Part shown: in pieces, positions 33,080 through 43,515 of the stretch
How the letters are laid out: each line of letters starts with the position of its first letter
Position numbering within the stretch: position 1 is the first letter of the stretch
Assembly: GCA_011503125.2 (NCBI GenBank)
Contig: WWBZ02000073.1
Span: 3,472,001-3,536,000 of the forward strand
DNA length: 64,000 nt
Origin: Botryosphaeria dothidea
Lineage: Eukaryota > Ascomycota > Dothideomycetes > Botryosphaeriales > Botryosphaeriaceae
Reading direction: 5' to 3'
The notes under the pieces: model-generated
Databases searched by the model: none
Told to the model about the DNA's origin: nothing
Seen by the model: only the letters and a program-made list of their open reading frames with translations
Made by a program: the position numbers and the translations under genes

Positions 33080-33947
33080 ATGATGCCTCCGAAACGCAAA
33101 CGTGCTGAGTAGATTCTTCTAGGTGAGCGTATCGATCGCGAGGGCTGCGAGATGCCCGTCCCTTGTTCATCTTATCTGCTCCTAGCTTCTAAGGGTGAGT
33201 CCGTGGAGTGCCGGATGGATGTTAAGAGCTCTTCCCGTTGTGGGGAGTGTACGCGCCGAGGGCGGACTGCGTGTGATGGCGGGGGTCTTAACGCTGCGGA
33301 CTGTAGGCATTCCCTTCGTTGCTTCCTACTATTGCTGTCAACCAAAATCCCCTTATTTCTCAGGCAGCACTTGTTGTCTAGTTTTAGTCACTATAATCTC
33401 TCGAAGATTCTACCGGAGAAGAGGAGGGCATCAATTTGCCACTGTTCATGCCCAATACCCTCGGATATCACTTCCTCGGATACACTCATTCCCTCGGTTA
33501 TATCAGCTCAGATTTATGTATTTAAGGACACTCATTCTCCTTCACTAAGAAGGACAGGCAGAAATTCAGCTCTTTCTTCTGACCTCACTCAGTTCAGGGC
33601 CTGAGGCCCACCCACAGTTCGACAATTGCTAATGCCCGTTTTTAGTTGACCGTTTGGACCGCGCGCGTGCCAAAGTGCGCGCGGATCGAGAGGAGGCTCG
33701 TAAGGCCATGCAGGCCGTAATGGCCCGTTTATCTCGACTGGAGAAGCAAGAGGATCTTTTGGAGCGTCGTGCTTATTTGATGCTTTCCAAGAAGGCGGTG
33801 ACTATGGAGGAGCTAGAGGAGCTAGATCGTTCGGAGGCCGCTCGCGAGGCTAGGGATCCTACTAACCCTGAAAATGCCGGAGAGGAGCGGTCACTAAAGC
33901 GTTTACGTGGCGAGTCCTTAGCTGAGAACGCTATAGGTCTGTCCTAG
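33080..33947 (+). pseudogene. Antisense accessory ORF of chromovirus C: Zn2Cys6-like cluster plus coiled coil
   Basis: Starting MMPPKRKRAE (33080), the frame has an early TAG at 33110 and then a cysteine cluster at 33164-33274 with spacing C-x9-C-x2-C-x7-C in its second part (SSSRCGECTRRGRTAC). A phase-1 intron of about 343 bp (33303-33645, GTAGGC...TTTTAG with a GCTAAT branch) leads to a coiled-coil exon (DRARAKVRADREEARKAMQ; MEELEELDRSEAAREA) ending at 33947. It lies on the strand opposite to gag-pol, just inside the 3' LTR. Elements A and B have the same ORF at the same place. The layout looks like a fungal zinc-cluster DNA-binding domain followed by a dimerisation helix, but a role is inference. 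The early stop suggests this copy is dead. Confidence 0.6.
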
Positions 33948-34751
33948 TCTGTCGGTTCTCCTGGCGCTAGGTCTAATACTACGCTACCCGAGAGTTCCGA
34001 GCTAGTGAATTAGGCGCGGCAGTCTCCATTTCCCGAGTTTAATTTTGGTTCCTTCGTGTACGACGAGTCGGCGGTATTAGTCGATCTAGGTTTCGGCGAT
34101 AGAACTTATTAATAAGTTCTTAATAGTCGCATAGTTCTAGAGGTTCCTAGGTATTATCCTAGTCTCCTTCCTATTTTAGGAGATATCTGAACTAACCGTC
34201 GACGTAGCCGCTATCGAGGACCTATTCTACGTTCTAGTCTCTATTTTCGTCGGCGTCGGGGTTTTCCGGTATTATTTCTTCGGTTTAGCGAATAGGGGTA
34301 GCGTTTCTTGGTGCCGGTTCGAGGAAGGCGATGTGGAAAACTAGGTGTATCCGCATAGTTTCTGGCAATTTAAGGCGGAAGTTGACCTTTCCTATCTGTT
34401 CTTCGATTTTAAAGGGGCTAACTTTCTTGAAGTCCAATTTCTTGCTTGGTCGGTCTCCTTACTTTCTTCTGAAATTTTTGCTAAGAAGGTAGACTTTATC
34501 TCCCCTTTTTAGCTTTAGTGCCTCCTAGTGCCGTCTATTATAGTATCGTCCTATTATTATAGATACGTACTCGACGTCGAGGTGTAGTTGTTCGTAGAGC
34601 GCTTTTAGCTGGTCTGCTTTAAGGATTCCTTTCTAGGCTAGAGATTCGCTTGGGATTAGCTCTTTATAGGTAGTAGGTTCGAATCCGTAATTAGCGTAGA
34701 ACGGTGACTCCTAAGTAGCTAACGCTTTCGAACTATTATAGGCGAACTAGG

Positions 34752-35835
34752 TGTGATGGCTTGCATCCGGTGCACTCGCGGAAATGCAGTGGCATTACTA
34801 TCTACGAGAAGACTAAGCTAAAGAGAAAAGAAAGAAAGGTTTGAGTAAGATAGCGCTGCTTATATATCTCTCCAGAGTCCCTTTTACTGGTAGCGAGTTG
34901 CAGGGTTTTCTTGTTGAGCTTCATTGAGCTTCAGGGTCCTCTCAACCCAAGGTCTCGCCGCAGGATCCATCCAAGGCACCTTCAGGGTTCAAACCGTAAC
35001 AAACTAGACTAATAATAACTTACTAATAATATAGGAGACTCCACTAAATCCTATATACTTACCAAGTCTTCGGACTAGAATTACTAGTTATTCCTAGTAA
35101 AAGGAAGAGCCTAGAATACTAATATCTAGAGCCTCGTTAATCCTTCACTAATAAATAAACCTTAGGGCACTATTAAACCTAAGAAACTAATAATTTAAGG
35201 TATAGTTACTACTAATAAGAAGCTTACCTACGACTATAAGATAAGTAACTACCGCGCTAACTATGCACTCTACGAAAAATAATAAAAGGCACTTGCTAAT
35301 CTTATAACCTATATCTAGGACTCGATTGCCACGAATCTACTCCCGTACATTAGCAACACGGATTCGGATAATTATCCTTAGACCTATCTAACAACGCTTA
35401 AAGCTAAACTCGCACTAACTAATAAAGCTACCGATCTGGAACTCGAATAGTAGTATAATCAGCTTAAGCGAGGACTAGCTAACTAGAATATTAAGAAATA
35501 GCTTTAATCTTAGGAAGAGGTCTACACTAAGGCCAAGCAACGCGACTTACCACAAGTTAAAGACGACCGACTAGTCAGAGATTTTCTCCTCTCTCTTCGA
35601 GGCATCGATTCTACATACTCTTAGATGGAACTGTACCTTCTACGAGGCCAAGAAACTAAGCCAACCCTTCACAAAGCTCTTGAAGACTACAGGTAATACC
35701 TACGCATCGAGAATCTCGAGAAACCTTCAAAATCCTCGAAACACTCTGCTTTTCCAGCCACTTTCAAGGGCAAGGAACAAGAAAACACTGATAAGCCACC
35801 TTGTATCTGTGGACTCAATCACTGGTATAAGGAAT
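34752..35835 (+). mobile_element. Copia element E remnant: LTR plus gag
   Basis: A possible 250-bp LTR (34752-35001, TGTGATGG...CCGTAACA) is followed by a RIP-damaged gag frame on the plus strand. The last part is readable: LVRDFLLSLRGIDSTYS and then the zinc-knuckle-like PPCICGLNHWYKE at about 35796-35834. This matches the style of the gag end in copia element D (CLCGDYHWY). The element stops at 35836, where a fragment of a D-type LTR begins. Confidence 0.65.
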
Positions 35836-35978
35836 TGTTGGAAATCACGTGTTTTGCATATTGCTTTTGCAACACCAGATAGCTTAGTCACTCACTTACG
35901 TATATAAGGAGGGTGGGCCACCTATGCCCTTCCTCCTCATGCCAATCATCAATGGATCATCGTTGTTCATCAACAATC
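35836..35978 (+). repeat. Partial LTR of the copia D family
   Basis: About 143 bp nearly identical to the first half of the LTR at 50653 (TGTTGGAAATCACGTGTTTTGC... to ...CATCAACAATC). The second half is missing. Very few differences between the copies, and no RIP in this fragment. Confidence 0.8.
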
Positions 35979-36981
35979 CAAAAAATTGTATTTGGTGCCC
36001 CACGCCGCATTTGAAATTCAACATGGCATGTGAACTCCGCCTTGCCCCAAAATAGCTCTTCCAGGTCTACCCAGGAGCGCTGTAGGTCCGTAAGTGCAGG
36101 AAAATCATCGATCGGTGATGGTGATTGGGTGTTTCAAACTCACTTGGCTTCTGCCTGGCTCCTACATCTGCGGCGTGTGCGGCACAGCTACTCGGCGCGC
36201 TCAGCTTATCGTTTCTTGCGGAGCACATTCGCGGTCGACGCTTATCGCGATGCCTGCCAATATGGCTGGCTATTGGTCGAGATAACATGATGGTTTGCTT
36301 TTGTGCGGGGAATGGGAGCGTTTGCCCAGGCAGCTGAAGCTGTTGAATTTTGTTGCACGTGCTGCCTCTGAAGGCTTCCGCGTGTCCGAAAAAGTTACGT
36401 ACGCAGACGCAAGAAAGGCACTCGGAAATCTCGCCGAGAACCAAGTAGCGTAGTTTACCGCAGTAAGTGTTTGTCCTGGGACCTTTGCGTCCCTTTTTGG
36501 AGGGATTTGCCGCCTTTTTCGGCTGTATTTGTACCTGCACTTGATAGGGCGGGGGGCGGGAGCGCTAAGCGAGATGGGTGATCTTCAATTAACCCGACAA
36601 GAATTTTAGCATGGCTATCCCTGTTAATTTTTGCCGCACCATGCACCTAGCTATGCCAGCCTCTTAAAAGTGAAATACCCTATGACGTTGGCCGGCGTCG
36701 TGTTGCATTTTATTATAAGGCCATCAACGCCCGTTAGATCACTATAGTCTCAACTTCCATTCATCTTCTATCCGCACACTACGCTTTCGATGATCCGACT
36801 TCTCGACTTCTCTGTCTTTGCTTCCGTTTTTTTTTTCTCTTTGGCTATTCTAGTCTACTGAAGAGACTGAGGTTATCCGTTGACGGCCTTTTGCAATCGG
36901 TAAGTTTCTCAACCTCACGTCTCGCACCTCTGAAGGGAATAGTTTGAATAATTTAGTTTTAGGTAGGAATTCCTCGTAGAC
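35979..36981. other. Unique-looking region upstream of the DUF3435 fragment
   Basis: No transposon protein and no supported gene; base composition is normal and unaffected by RIP. Open frames on both strands at 36030-36540 match nothing I recognise. The right end (36660-36980) looks like a promoter and leader. Confidence 0.4.
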
Positions 36982-37362
36982 ATGAAGCCAAAGAAGTACA
37001 AGTTTCCGGCCGAGCATTATCGAAGACGGTTGAAAGAGCTGGATAAAATAGGGACCGTCAAGAAGAATCATTCACCTTCAACAAAAAACAACGTAAATGA
37101 GGTCTCCGAGAGATGGCAAAAGTAAGATTTTACTAAGCGTCGCTAATTCTCATGTCCATTTCGCTAAATTTATAGATATTGCGAATATATCGGAATGAAC
37201 AAGCTTCAGCTCCTACGATGTGCCTCAAAAGAAGTCGTCATGGGTTTCCTCGAGTGGAACCTTGACAACTATCGATCTCGCAAATCAACCAGTCTTTACC
37301 AGAAGTTCAAGCACTGGCGCCAGCTCTACCGAAAACATACGGGGAAAGATTGGAATTGTTGA
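36982..37362 (+). pseudogene. N-terminal fragment of a DUF3435 (Starship captain-like) tyrosine recombinase
   Basis: Exons 36982-37121 and 37176-37362 join across a 54-bp GT-AG intron into 108 residues that end at a TGA. The splice creates RWQKYCEYIGMNKLQLLRC, followed by GFLEWNLDNYRSRKSTSLYQ and HWRQLYRKHTGKDW. From memory this is the pattern of the N-terminal SAM-like domain of fungal DUF3435 proteins, the tyrosine recombinases that mobilise Starship elements. The catalytic Arg/His/Tyr part is absent. About 125 bp after the stop a LINE is inserted (13-bp duplication), so the gene was probably broken by decay and insertion. No Starship ends or cargo could be recognised. It may be a solitary captain-like relic. 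Confidence 0.6.
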
Positions 37363-37486
37363 GAAAACAGCCGTACTGGCCGTGGTTTGGTCATCCGGCA
37401 ATGCCAGATGAGCAGACTAGTTAAGGGCTGCTAGGCCTTCCTAGACAGGACTAGTGTAGCACGTGACCCACACGTATATCTTCCAG

Positions 37487-37499
37487 TGTGGTCACGGTA
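37487..37499. repeat. Left copy of the 13-bp target duplication of the minus-strand LINE
   Basis: TGTGGTCACGGTA occurs here next to the LINE tail and again at 47841-47853 next to its truncated 5' end. Confidence 0.85.
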
Positions 37500-37634
37500 T
37501 TTTATTTATTATTTATTTATTTAGTTTTACGTCCTTTTTTCAGCCTAAGACTATTAAAGACGGAGTTTCTAGAACTCGTGGCTATAGAAGGGTAATACCT
37601 CTTTTAGTAAAAGTGGGCTTTTTAGGTACAGTAA

Positions 37635-38095
37635 TGTAACGAGCGGGCCTCTACCTCTGAGGATCCAAACACCAAAGAGGGTGGAAACCTGTCGAAGGGT
37701 TTTCCTTGAGTGGGTACAAGAAGAGGTACGTGAGGAACGAGTAGACGACTGAAGACTGAGCACTGCGTGCGAAGGCCTTGTTACCAATAGAGTCCAAATC
37801 CTATTGCGAAGTTGACCACGGAGGGTCAAATACTAGCTAGGGAGTGAAGCTATATATACTATGGAGAGTGTGTACAATCTGGTGGTACCGTCTTTTGAGG
37901 GCATCGCTGAGCGTGCCGTTACTTAAGGGCACGCGTTGGTGTGCCGTTTATTGAGGGCACAGGTGGGTCGCACGTGACAACTTACGTGGTAGAATCCGTG
38001 ATCTCGTGACCTCGGTTCTGTAAGACTTCCGACTTCTCGCTATTTCGTCGGAGTTAATCCGTAATTCTCTAACCTAAGAAGGCTGTGCCGTAATA
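37635..38095 (-). repeat. Left (3') LTR of chromovirus A
   Basis: 461 bp, TGTAACGAGCGGG...GCCGTAATA on the plus strand. Compared with the right LTR it keeps CA and TG almost everywhere in its first 400 bp, but is RIP-mutated in the last part next to the internal region (for example CTATTTCG against CTGTTTCG). Confidence 0.9.
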
Positions 38096-38196
38096 CTATC
38101 TCCCTCTTTAAGGATCTTCGGCCCGGAGATTCTTCCGTTTCTCTAGTATATCTTCCTATAGGTTGTTAGCTTATTTCCTCCTCGTAAGTTTCCGCG

Positions 38197-38900
38197 ATAC
38201 CTCCGAAAAAGCGTATTGCTAAAGATTCCGCTATTAACCTTCGTCCTTATAAGGTAAATAGAGTTACCCTTCGTCGCTAGGAGCTACTAGACGAGATTTT
38301 CTTTCGGGGTGTCGAGATAATTTCTTGTGCGAATTATCTAGAGCACGAATCGGAGTACGTAGCGTTGCAAGAGAACCTATCTATTTATACTGCCTATTTA
38401 GGGGCTCGTCGGATAGGGTATAATATCGTAGTTCGGGGTATTTCGCGTTATAAGTTCTTTCTCCTTCTTCTTATATTTATACCTAACTAGCCTTAGTAGA
38501 TTCTCTAGAGCGGGAATAGGCTCGTCTTGCCGTAGAGAAGGACGTAACGTTAGAGAAGCTTCTTCGCCTACGTAAGTAGTAGCGTTTTCTTTAGTCGCGT
38601 CGTTCCCGTATAATTCGCGAAGGTTTCGAGTCGCTAGAGAAGCTTAAGAGGGCTAAGGCTTCCGGGTTACCTAAGGGTTCTTCTAACCCTAAGACCTCTA
38701 AGGGTCCGTCTTTATTAGAGCGGCTACGTTACGAGTTAGTAGGTCCTACTATACCGTAGTCGGCTAAGTCTACCGCGTCTACCGGCGAGCCTACGGCTAA
38801 TACGAAGTCTCCGCGTTCTTCTAAGCTTATAAATTCTACTCGTTTATCTTTCTTTCTTAAGGGTTTCCCGTCGTTCTCGTTCGGGGACAACCTCGTTTCC
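38197..38900 (+). pseudogene. Antisense accessory ORF of chromovirus A, destroyed by RIP
   Basis: Same position and strand as in element C. The start reads (ATA for ATG) PPKKRIAK. The cysteine cluster at about 38326-38421 has Cys followed by Tyr codons (TAT/TAC) at the spacing x2, x6, x9, x2, x7. That is the spacing of a Zn2Cys6 cluster if each Tyr comes from a Cys codon by the RIP change G to A. Stops are frequent. The coiled-coil exon lies further right, rich in Glu/Lys/Arg/Leu codons. Confidence 0.5.
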
Positions 38901-41900
38901 GTAGGAGGTTAGGATTTTAACGGTAGAATTCTATAATAAGATCTAGATATATATCGTTCTTAGGTATCTATTAGTTATTCTTATTTCCGTATCCTTTCTA
39001 TTTAATAAGATATTTAAGCTAATATCCGAATCTTTTATAGTCTAAGATCTTCTCGACTAGGTATTTATCTTCTTTAGTATCTAGGTTTTCTAGAATTATT
39101 TCTTCTAGAGTTTCTAGAATTATAGCGTTTTCTAGTACTAGTTTAAGTAATACTACGTAAAAGATAGAATTTATTCGTATCGTTACTAGTAATTTAAGTC
39201 GATACGTAACGTTTCCGAGTTTTTCTAAAATTTCGAATAGACCGGTTTTCTTAAAATCTAATTTATCGCTTAGTCGCTTCGATTTAATATTTTTTATAAG
39301 GAGGTATACTTTATCCCCCCTCTTTAGGTTCGGTACCGCCTAGTACCGTCTATTATAGTATTTAGATATTATAATTCGTACGTGCTTAAGGTTAAGACTA
39401 ATAGCTTTATATAGTTCTTTTAGCTAGTCGGCTTTAAGAATATCTTACTAAGCTAATTTTCGACTTAGAATAGCTTCTCTATACGCGTCTAGTTCGAATC
39501 TATAGTTAGTAAAGAACGGAGATACGTTAGTTAACTCTTATTTAGCGCTATTATAGGCGAACTATACTATAGGTAGCTATATAGTCTAATCGTTCTATAA
39601 GTAGTTAACGAAATAGCGGAGATATTATTCGAGAGTCCGGTTTATCTATTCTATCTAACTATCCGTTTACGGATATACGGTTATAGAGAGTTTATTCTTA
39701 GCTCTAAGTTAACGTATAAGCGTTTACTAGAATTTAGAACGTATTAGCTTATTTCTATCCGAAACTAGTTCTTTCGGTATTTTATAATCCGCGAAGATAT
39801 ATCGGAGAAACGTATAAGCTAGCTATTCTATATTCGATACCTTAAGGTAGAATAAGAAGTAAGCGTACTTCGTAAGTCTATCGATAAAGACTAGGATCGA
39901 GTCGTACTTAACTTTAGTAAGCGAGTTCTTTAACTATAGTAGCTTCGTAATAAAGTCTAGCGTAACTAATTACTATAGTCGTTCTAGAACTTCTAGGAAT
40001 TATAGTTATCCGTACGGAGCGTATATCGTAGCTTTACTTCTAATATAAAGATTATATTATAAGACTATACGCTAAACTATCTTCTATAACTCTAGAAAGT
40101 AAAAGTTTCGTATAATTCTTTTAGTTATCCTATCGATACTCTAATATCTATACGCGGGTACTTCGTATATATTCTTAACTAGTACTTCTCGTAGTCTTAC
40201 TAAGATATAGATTAATTCTTTAAAGAAAAACGTTTCTTCTCTATCTCGAGTAATACGCGGGTCGTTCTTAAGCGCTAAAAGTTCCTACGCGAAGAAGTTC
40301 TATACGTATACTTCTTAGATCGTCTAATACTATAGATTTAACTTAATATAAAGTATTAGAAAAGACGGTCTAGTAAGGGTAAGCGATCTATCGCTATCTA
40401 CTACGAATACTATAGAGTACGGCTCGATTCGTTCTTCTATATAGTCTACCCTTCTACTAAGCGCGTTAGCGGCGGCGTTATCTATATCTTTTCTATATAT
40501 AATCTTAAAATCGTAGAAGGCTATTTCTTTAGACTAGCGAATCTATTATCGGTTTAGCTTCTTAGTTATAGTAAAGCGCGTAAGATTTTAATAATCGTAG
40601 TATACTACTATCTAGTAGCTAGCTCCTTTAAAATAGTATCTCTATTACTTAAATACTAAGATAATAGCTAAGAGCTTCTTATTATAAGTATCGTAGTTAA
40701 GCTCTACCGGTATAAACTTCCTAGAGTAAAACGCGATTAGGTACTATCGATCTTAATTATCGAGCTAGCTAAGATATACTCCGAGGGCGAATTCTAACGT
40801 ATTAGTTTCTACTTCGATAGGTTTATCGAGGTTATATATCTCTAGAACCGGTACTTCGTAAAATATACGTTTAAGCGATTCGAAGGCTTACTACTAATCG
40901 TCTTTCTATTTAAAGCTATATTTCTTTCGAGTAAGTCGCGTTAAAGGTTTCGTAATTTTTAAGTAGTTCTAAATAAACTTCCGATAGAAGTTCGCGAATC
41001 TAAGAAAGAACTAAACTTTCTTAATCGTTTTAGGTACTAGCTATTCTCTAATAGAATCTAGTTTCGAGTCGTCTATACCGACGTAACCTAAGGTAATAAT
41101 AAAGCCTAGGAATTCCGTTCTTTAAACGTACTATTCGTATTTCTCGGGTGCGATAGATAGATTCTTTACCTAGAGGGCTTCTAGAATCTTTTTAATATAC
41201 TTCTTATAATCCTTAAGGGTCTCTAAAAAGATAAAAATATCGTCGAGGTAAGCTAAGTAGAAGATATCTAAGTATTCGCGTAGCGTATTATTAACGAGAT
41301 TTTAGAAGATTACTAGCGCGTTAGTAAGCCTAAATAGTATAACCGTATACTCGTAGAGTTCTAGCCTCGTTCTAAAGACTATCTTCTATTTTTTCTCTTC
41401 TTTAATCCTAATTAAGTAATATTCTTTCCGGAGGTCTAGCTTCGTAAAGTACTTTACTTTTCCTAACTTATTCTAGAGCTCGTCGATATATAGAAGCGGA
41501 TAGCGGTTCTTAATTATAATATCGTTAAGTTATTAGTAGTCGATATAGAGACGTAATTTACTATTCTTCTTTAGAATAAAAAGGATTAGATATCCGGCTA
41601 ATAACGTTAAAGGTCGAATATATCCGCGTTCGAGGTTCTTCTCGATATATTTTCTTAAAGCCTCTATTTTCTTTATTAATAAGGAGTAGATAGGCTTATA
41701 AGCTAGCTTCGTGCCTAGCTTAAGCGGAATCTCGTAGTTCTATAGTTAATACTTTAGTAAATCTTCTTTTTCTCTTTCTTAATAAACGGCTTTTAAGTTC
41801 TAGTACTCGCTAGATACTATTTCTATTTCCGATATTAGAGGTTCTCTATATAGATTATTCTATATCTCTAAACTACCGTATTATTCTCTTCTAATCCTCG

Positions 41901-42890
41901 CGGGATCGTCTCCTCTAATAGGAGTAAGACTATCTTTATTTTTAAGTCTTTCCCGTACGGCTTTAGCTAATACTCTCTATTATACCGCCTATAAGGGTTT
42001 AATATATATAAGGTAGACCTATTAGCCTTAGCGTCTTATACGCTTAAATACCTCTTCTAAGATTATTTAGACGTCGATCTAAGAGTCTACGGCTACTAAT
42101 TACTTACGCGAAGCCTTACTTTTAGCCTTATATCTTTTTCTCGTAGTTCTTCGTAATATATACTATACTTATTCGTTAGAAACGTTCGATTTAGTTAGTT
42201 TTACTCCGCTTAAGGTACTATATTTTACTAAGAAGACGGCGTCTCGCACGCTACTATTCTAGTTCTATCTTACGCTTTCTTTAAGATCGCCGTCGATACT
42301 ATCGTTACTAGGTCTTATACTATTATTACCGTTAATACTACCGTTACCGGATCTTACGCTATCGTAGCTAAAGTCGTAGCTTAAGTCGGAGGTATCGTTT
42401 CGCTTAGTAGGGCTTATTTCTATAATAGAATTATATTTTACTAAGAAGGCTTCGCTACTTACGTCGTAGTTCTAGTACTAACTTATACTACTATCGGAGT
42501 CGCCTATATAGTTACTATATTTAGGCCTTATACTAGCTACTTTTTATATTAATATCGATAGAAGCTTTCGAAGAGTATCTAATAACCTATTCTTCTTCTA
42601 TAATCCTTATTTTCGTAGAAGATTCTCGAGCTCCTCTTAAAAGATAATAGAGTCTTCTTCTCCGAAGTCGAAGATAGGTTTCTATATTCGGATCTAGAAT
42701 ATATTTAGAATAATATCGTGCCCGGGAATACGTTAGACGTCGAGAGAAATTTATTTCTAATAATTTTCTATTCGGAGGATTACTTTCTTCGTTTCTATCT
42801 TTATCTAGCCTTCTTCGTAGGCTATCTAGGATCCGTTAAATCTACTAAGAGAATACGGTTTCTATTTCTTACGGTATAGAATATTTATCT

Positions 42891-42907
42891 TCTATATAAG
42901 CTCGTTA
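42891..42907. repeat. Left copy of a 17-bp target duplication inside chromovirus A
   Basis: TCTATATAAGCTCGTTA occurs here and at 43516-43532. In element B the corresponding place has no insertion and a single related sequence (reverse complement near 59458-59475). Confidence 0.85.
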
Positions 42908-43515
42908 GCGGGGTAATATACTAGTAGAATATACTTCTACGGTAACCTAGCCTTTCTAGAGTAGTATAGATTCTAAGTTCGAATCTTAGACCGCTTACCT
43001 ACTCGTAATATATACGTTCTACGTTAAAAGTATACGTACCCGCGTTCTCTCTAGCGGTAATAAGAGGGAAAATCTATAGATAGTTAGAGTAGGCTATAAG
43101 TAGTATATACGTTCTACTATAAAAGTATACGTACCCGCGTTCTCTCTAGCGGTAATAAGGGAGAGAAGAGCTAGCTAGGCGCTTCTAAAAATAAATTTTA
43201 AGAGCGCTTTACTAGCGCTTATAAATAGATAAGCCGGGACTTCTTACGGCTTAGTCTTAAGATTTATAGTTATCTCTCTCTATAGTTTCTCTCTCTTAGC
43301 TACTCTTCCTACTTTAGATACCGCTACTAGTATATAGAAAAACTATACTAAATAGAGTATCTATAGATACTACTATTATAGATAGAGAAGGTTTTTACCC
43401 GGGCTATCCTAAGAAAGTAGCTACGGTTTCCTCTTCTATATATTCTTATAGATAGCTATAGCTATATAGACTCTTTAGGGAGCTAAATTAGCTTAAAATT
43501 AAATTTATCTATCTA
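42908..43515 (+). mobile_element. SINE-like insertion with a tRNA-type head, nested in chromovirus A
   Basis: A 608-bp insertion absent from element B and flanked by a 17-bp duplication. Its first 95 bp look tRNA-derived. It starts GCGGGGT, and at 42972-42990 has a perfect T arm (stem CTAAG/CTTAG, seven-base loop TTCGAAT) that contains the Pol III B box GTTCGAATC at 42977-42985. A CCGC follows that can pair with the initial GCGG. A degenerate A-box-like stretch (ACTAGTAG) lies 55 bp before the B box. A unit of about 60 bp is present twice in tandem (about 43010-43072 and 43107-43164). The right end is a short ATCT repeat tail. The copy is RIP-mutated. No protein is encoded. Confidence 0.7.
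43010..43164 (+). repeat. Tandem duplication inside the SINE-like insertion
   Basis: TATACGTTCTAC, a few bases, then AAAAGTATACGTACCCGCG and TTCTCTCTAGCGGTAATAAG are present twice, about 95 bp apart. Confidence 0.8.

Larger units (their letters stand above)
32237..34751 (-). mobile_element. Chromovirus C, truncated Ty3/gypsy element
   Basis: A 744-bp LTR (32237-32980, TGTAAC...CGTAATA when read on the plus strand) is followed by the antisense accessory ORF (33080-33947). Then, on the minus strand, comes the integrase C-terminal end: reverse complement of about 34290-34750 reads like the GPFKI...LKLP segment of element B. At 34752 the element is cut off by another LTR, so reverse transcriptase, protease and gag are lost. 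The first third of the LTR is related to the LTR of element A (TTGACCACG.AGGGTCAAA block). Confidence 0.75.

Noticed and set aside
33152..33604. 150-codon open frame as an independent gene
   Set aside because: It is the cysteine-cluster exon of the element C accessory ORF read through into its intron, and it lies in the transposon.
34670..34690. tRNA-like T loop (GGTTCGAATCC)
   Set aside because: It lies inside the integrase end of chromovirus C and recurs, RIP-mutated, at the same place in elements A (about 39490) and B (about 62863). No pairing stem or acceptor is present, so it is coding sequence, not a tRNA.
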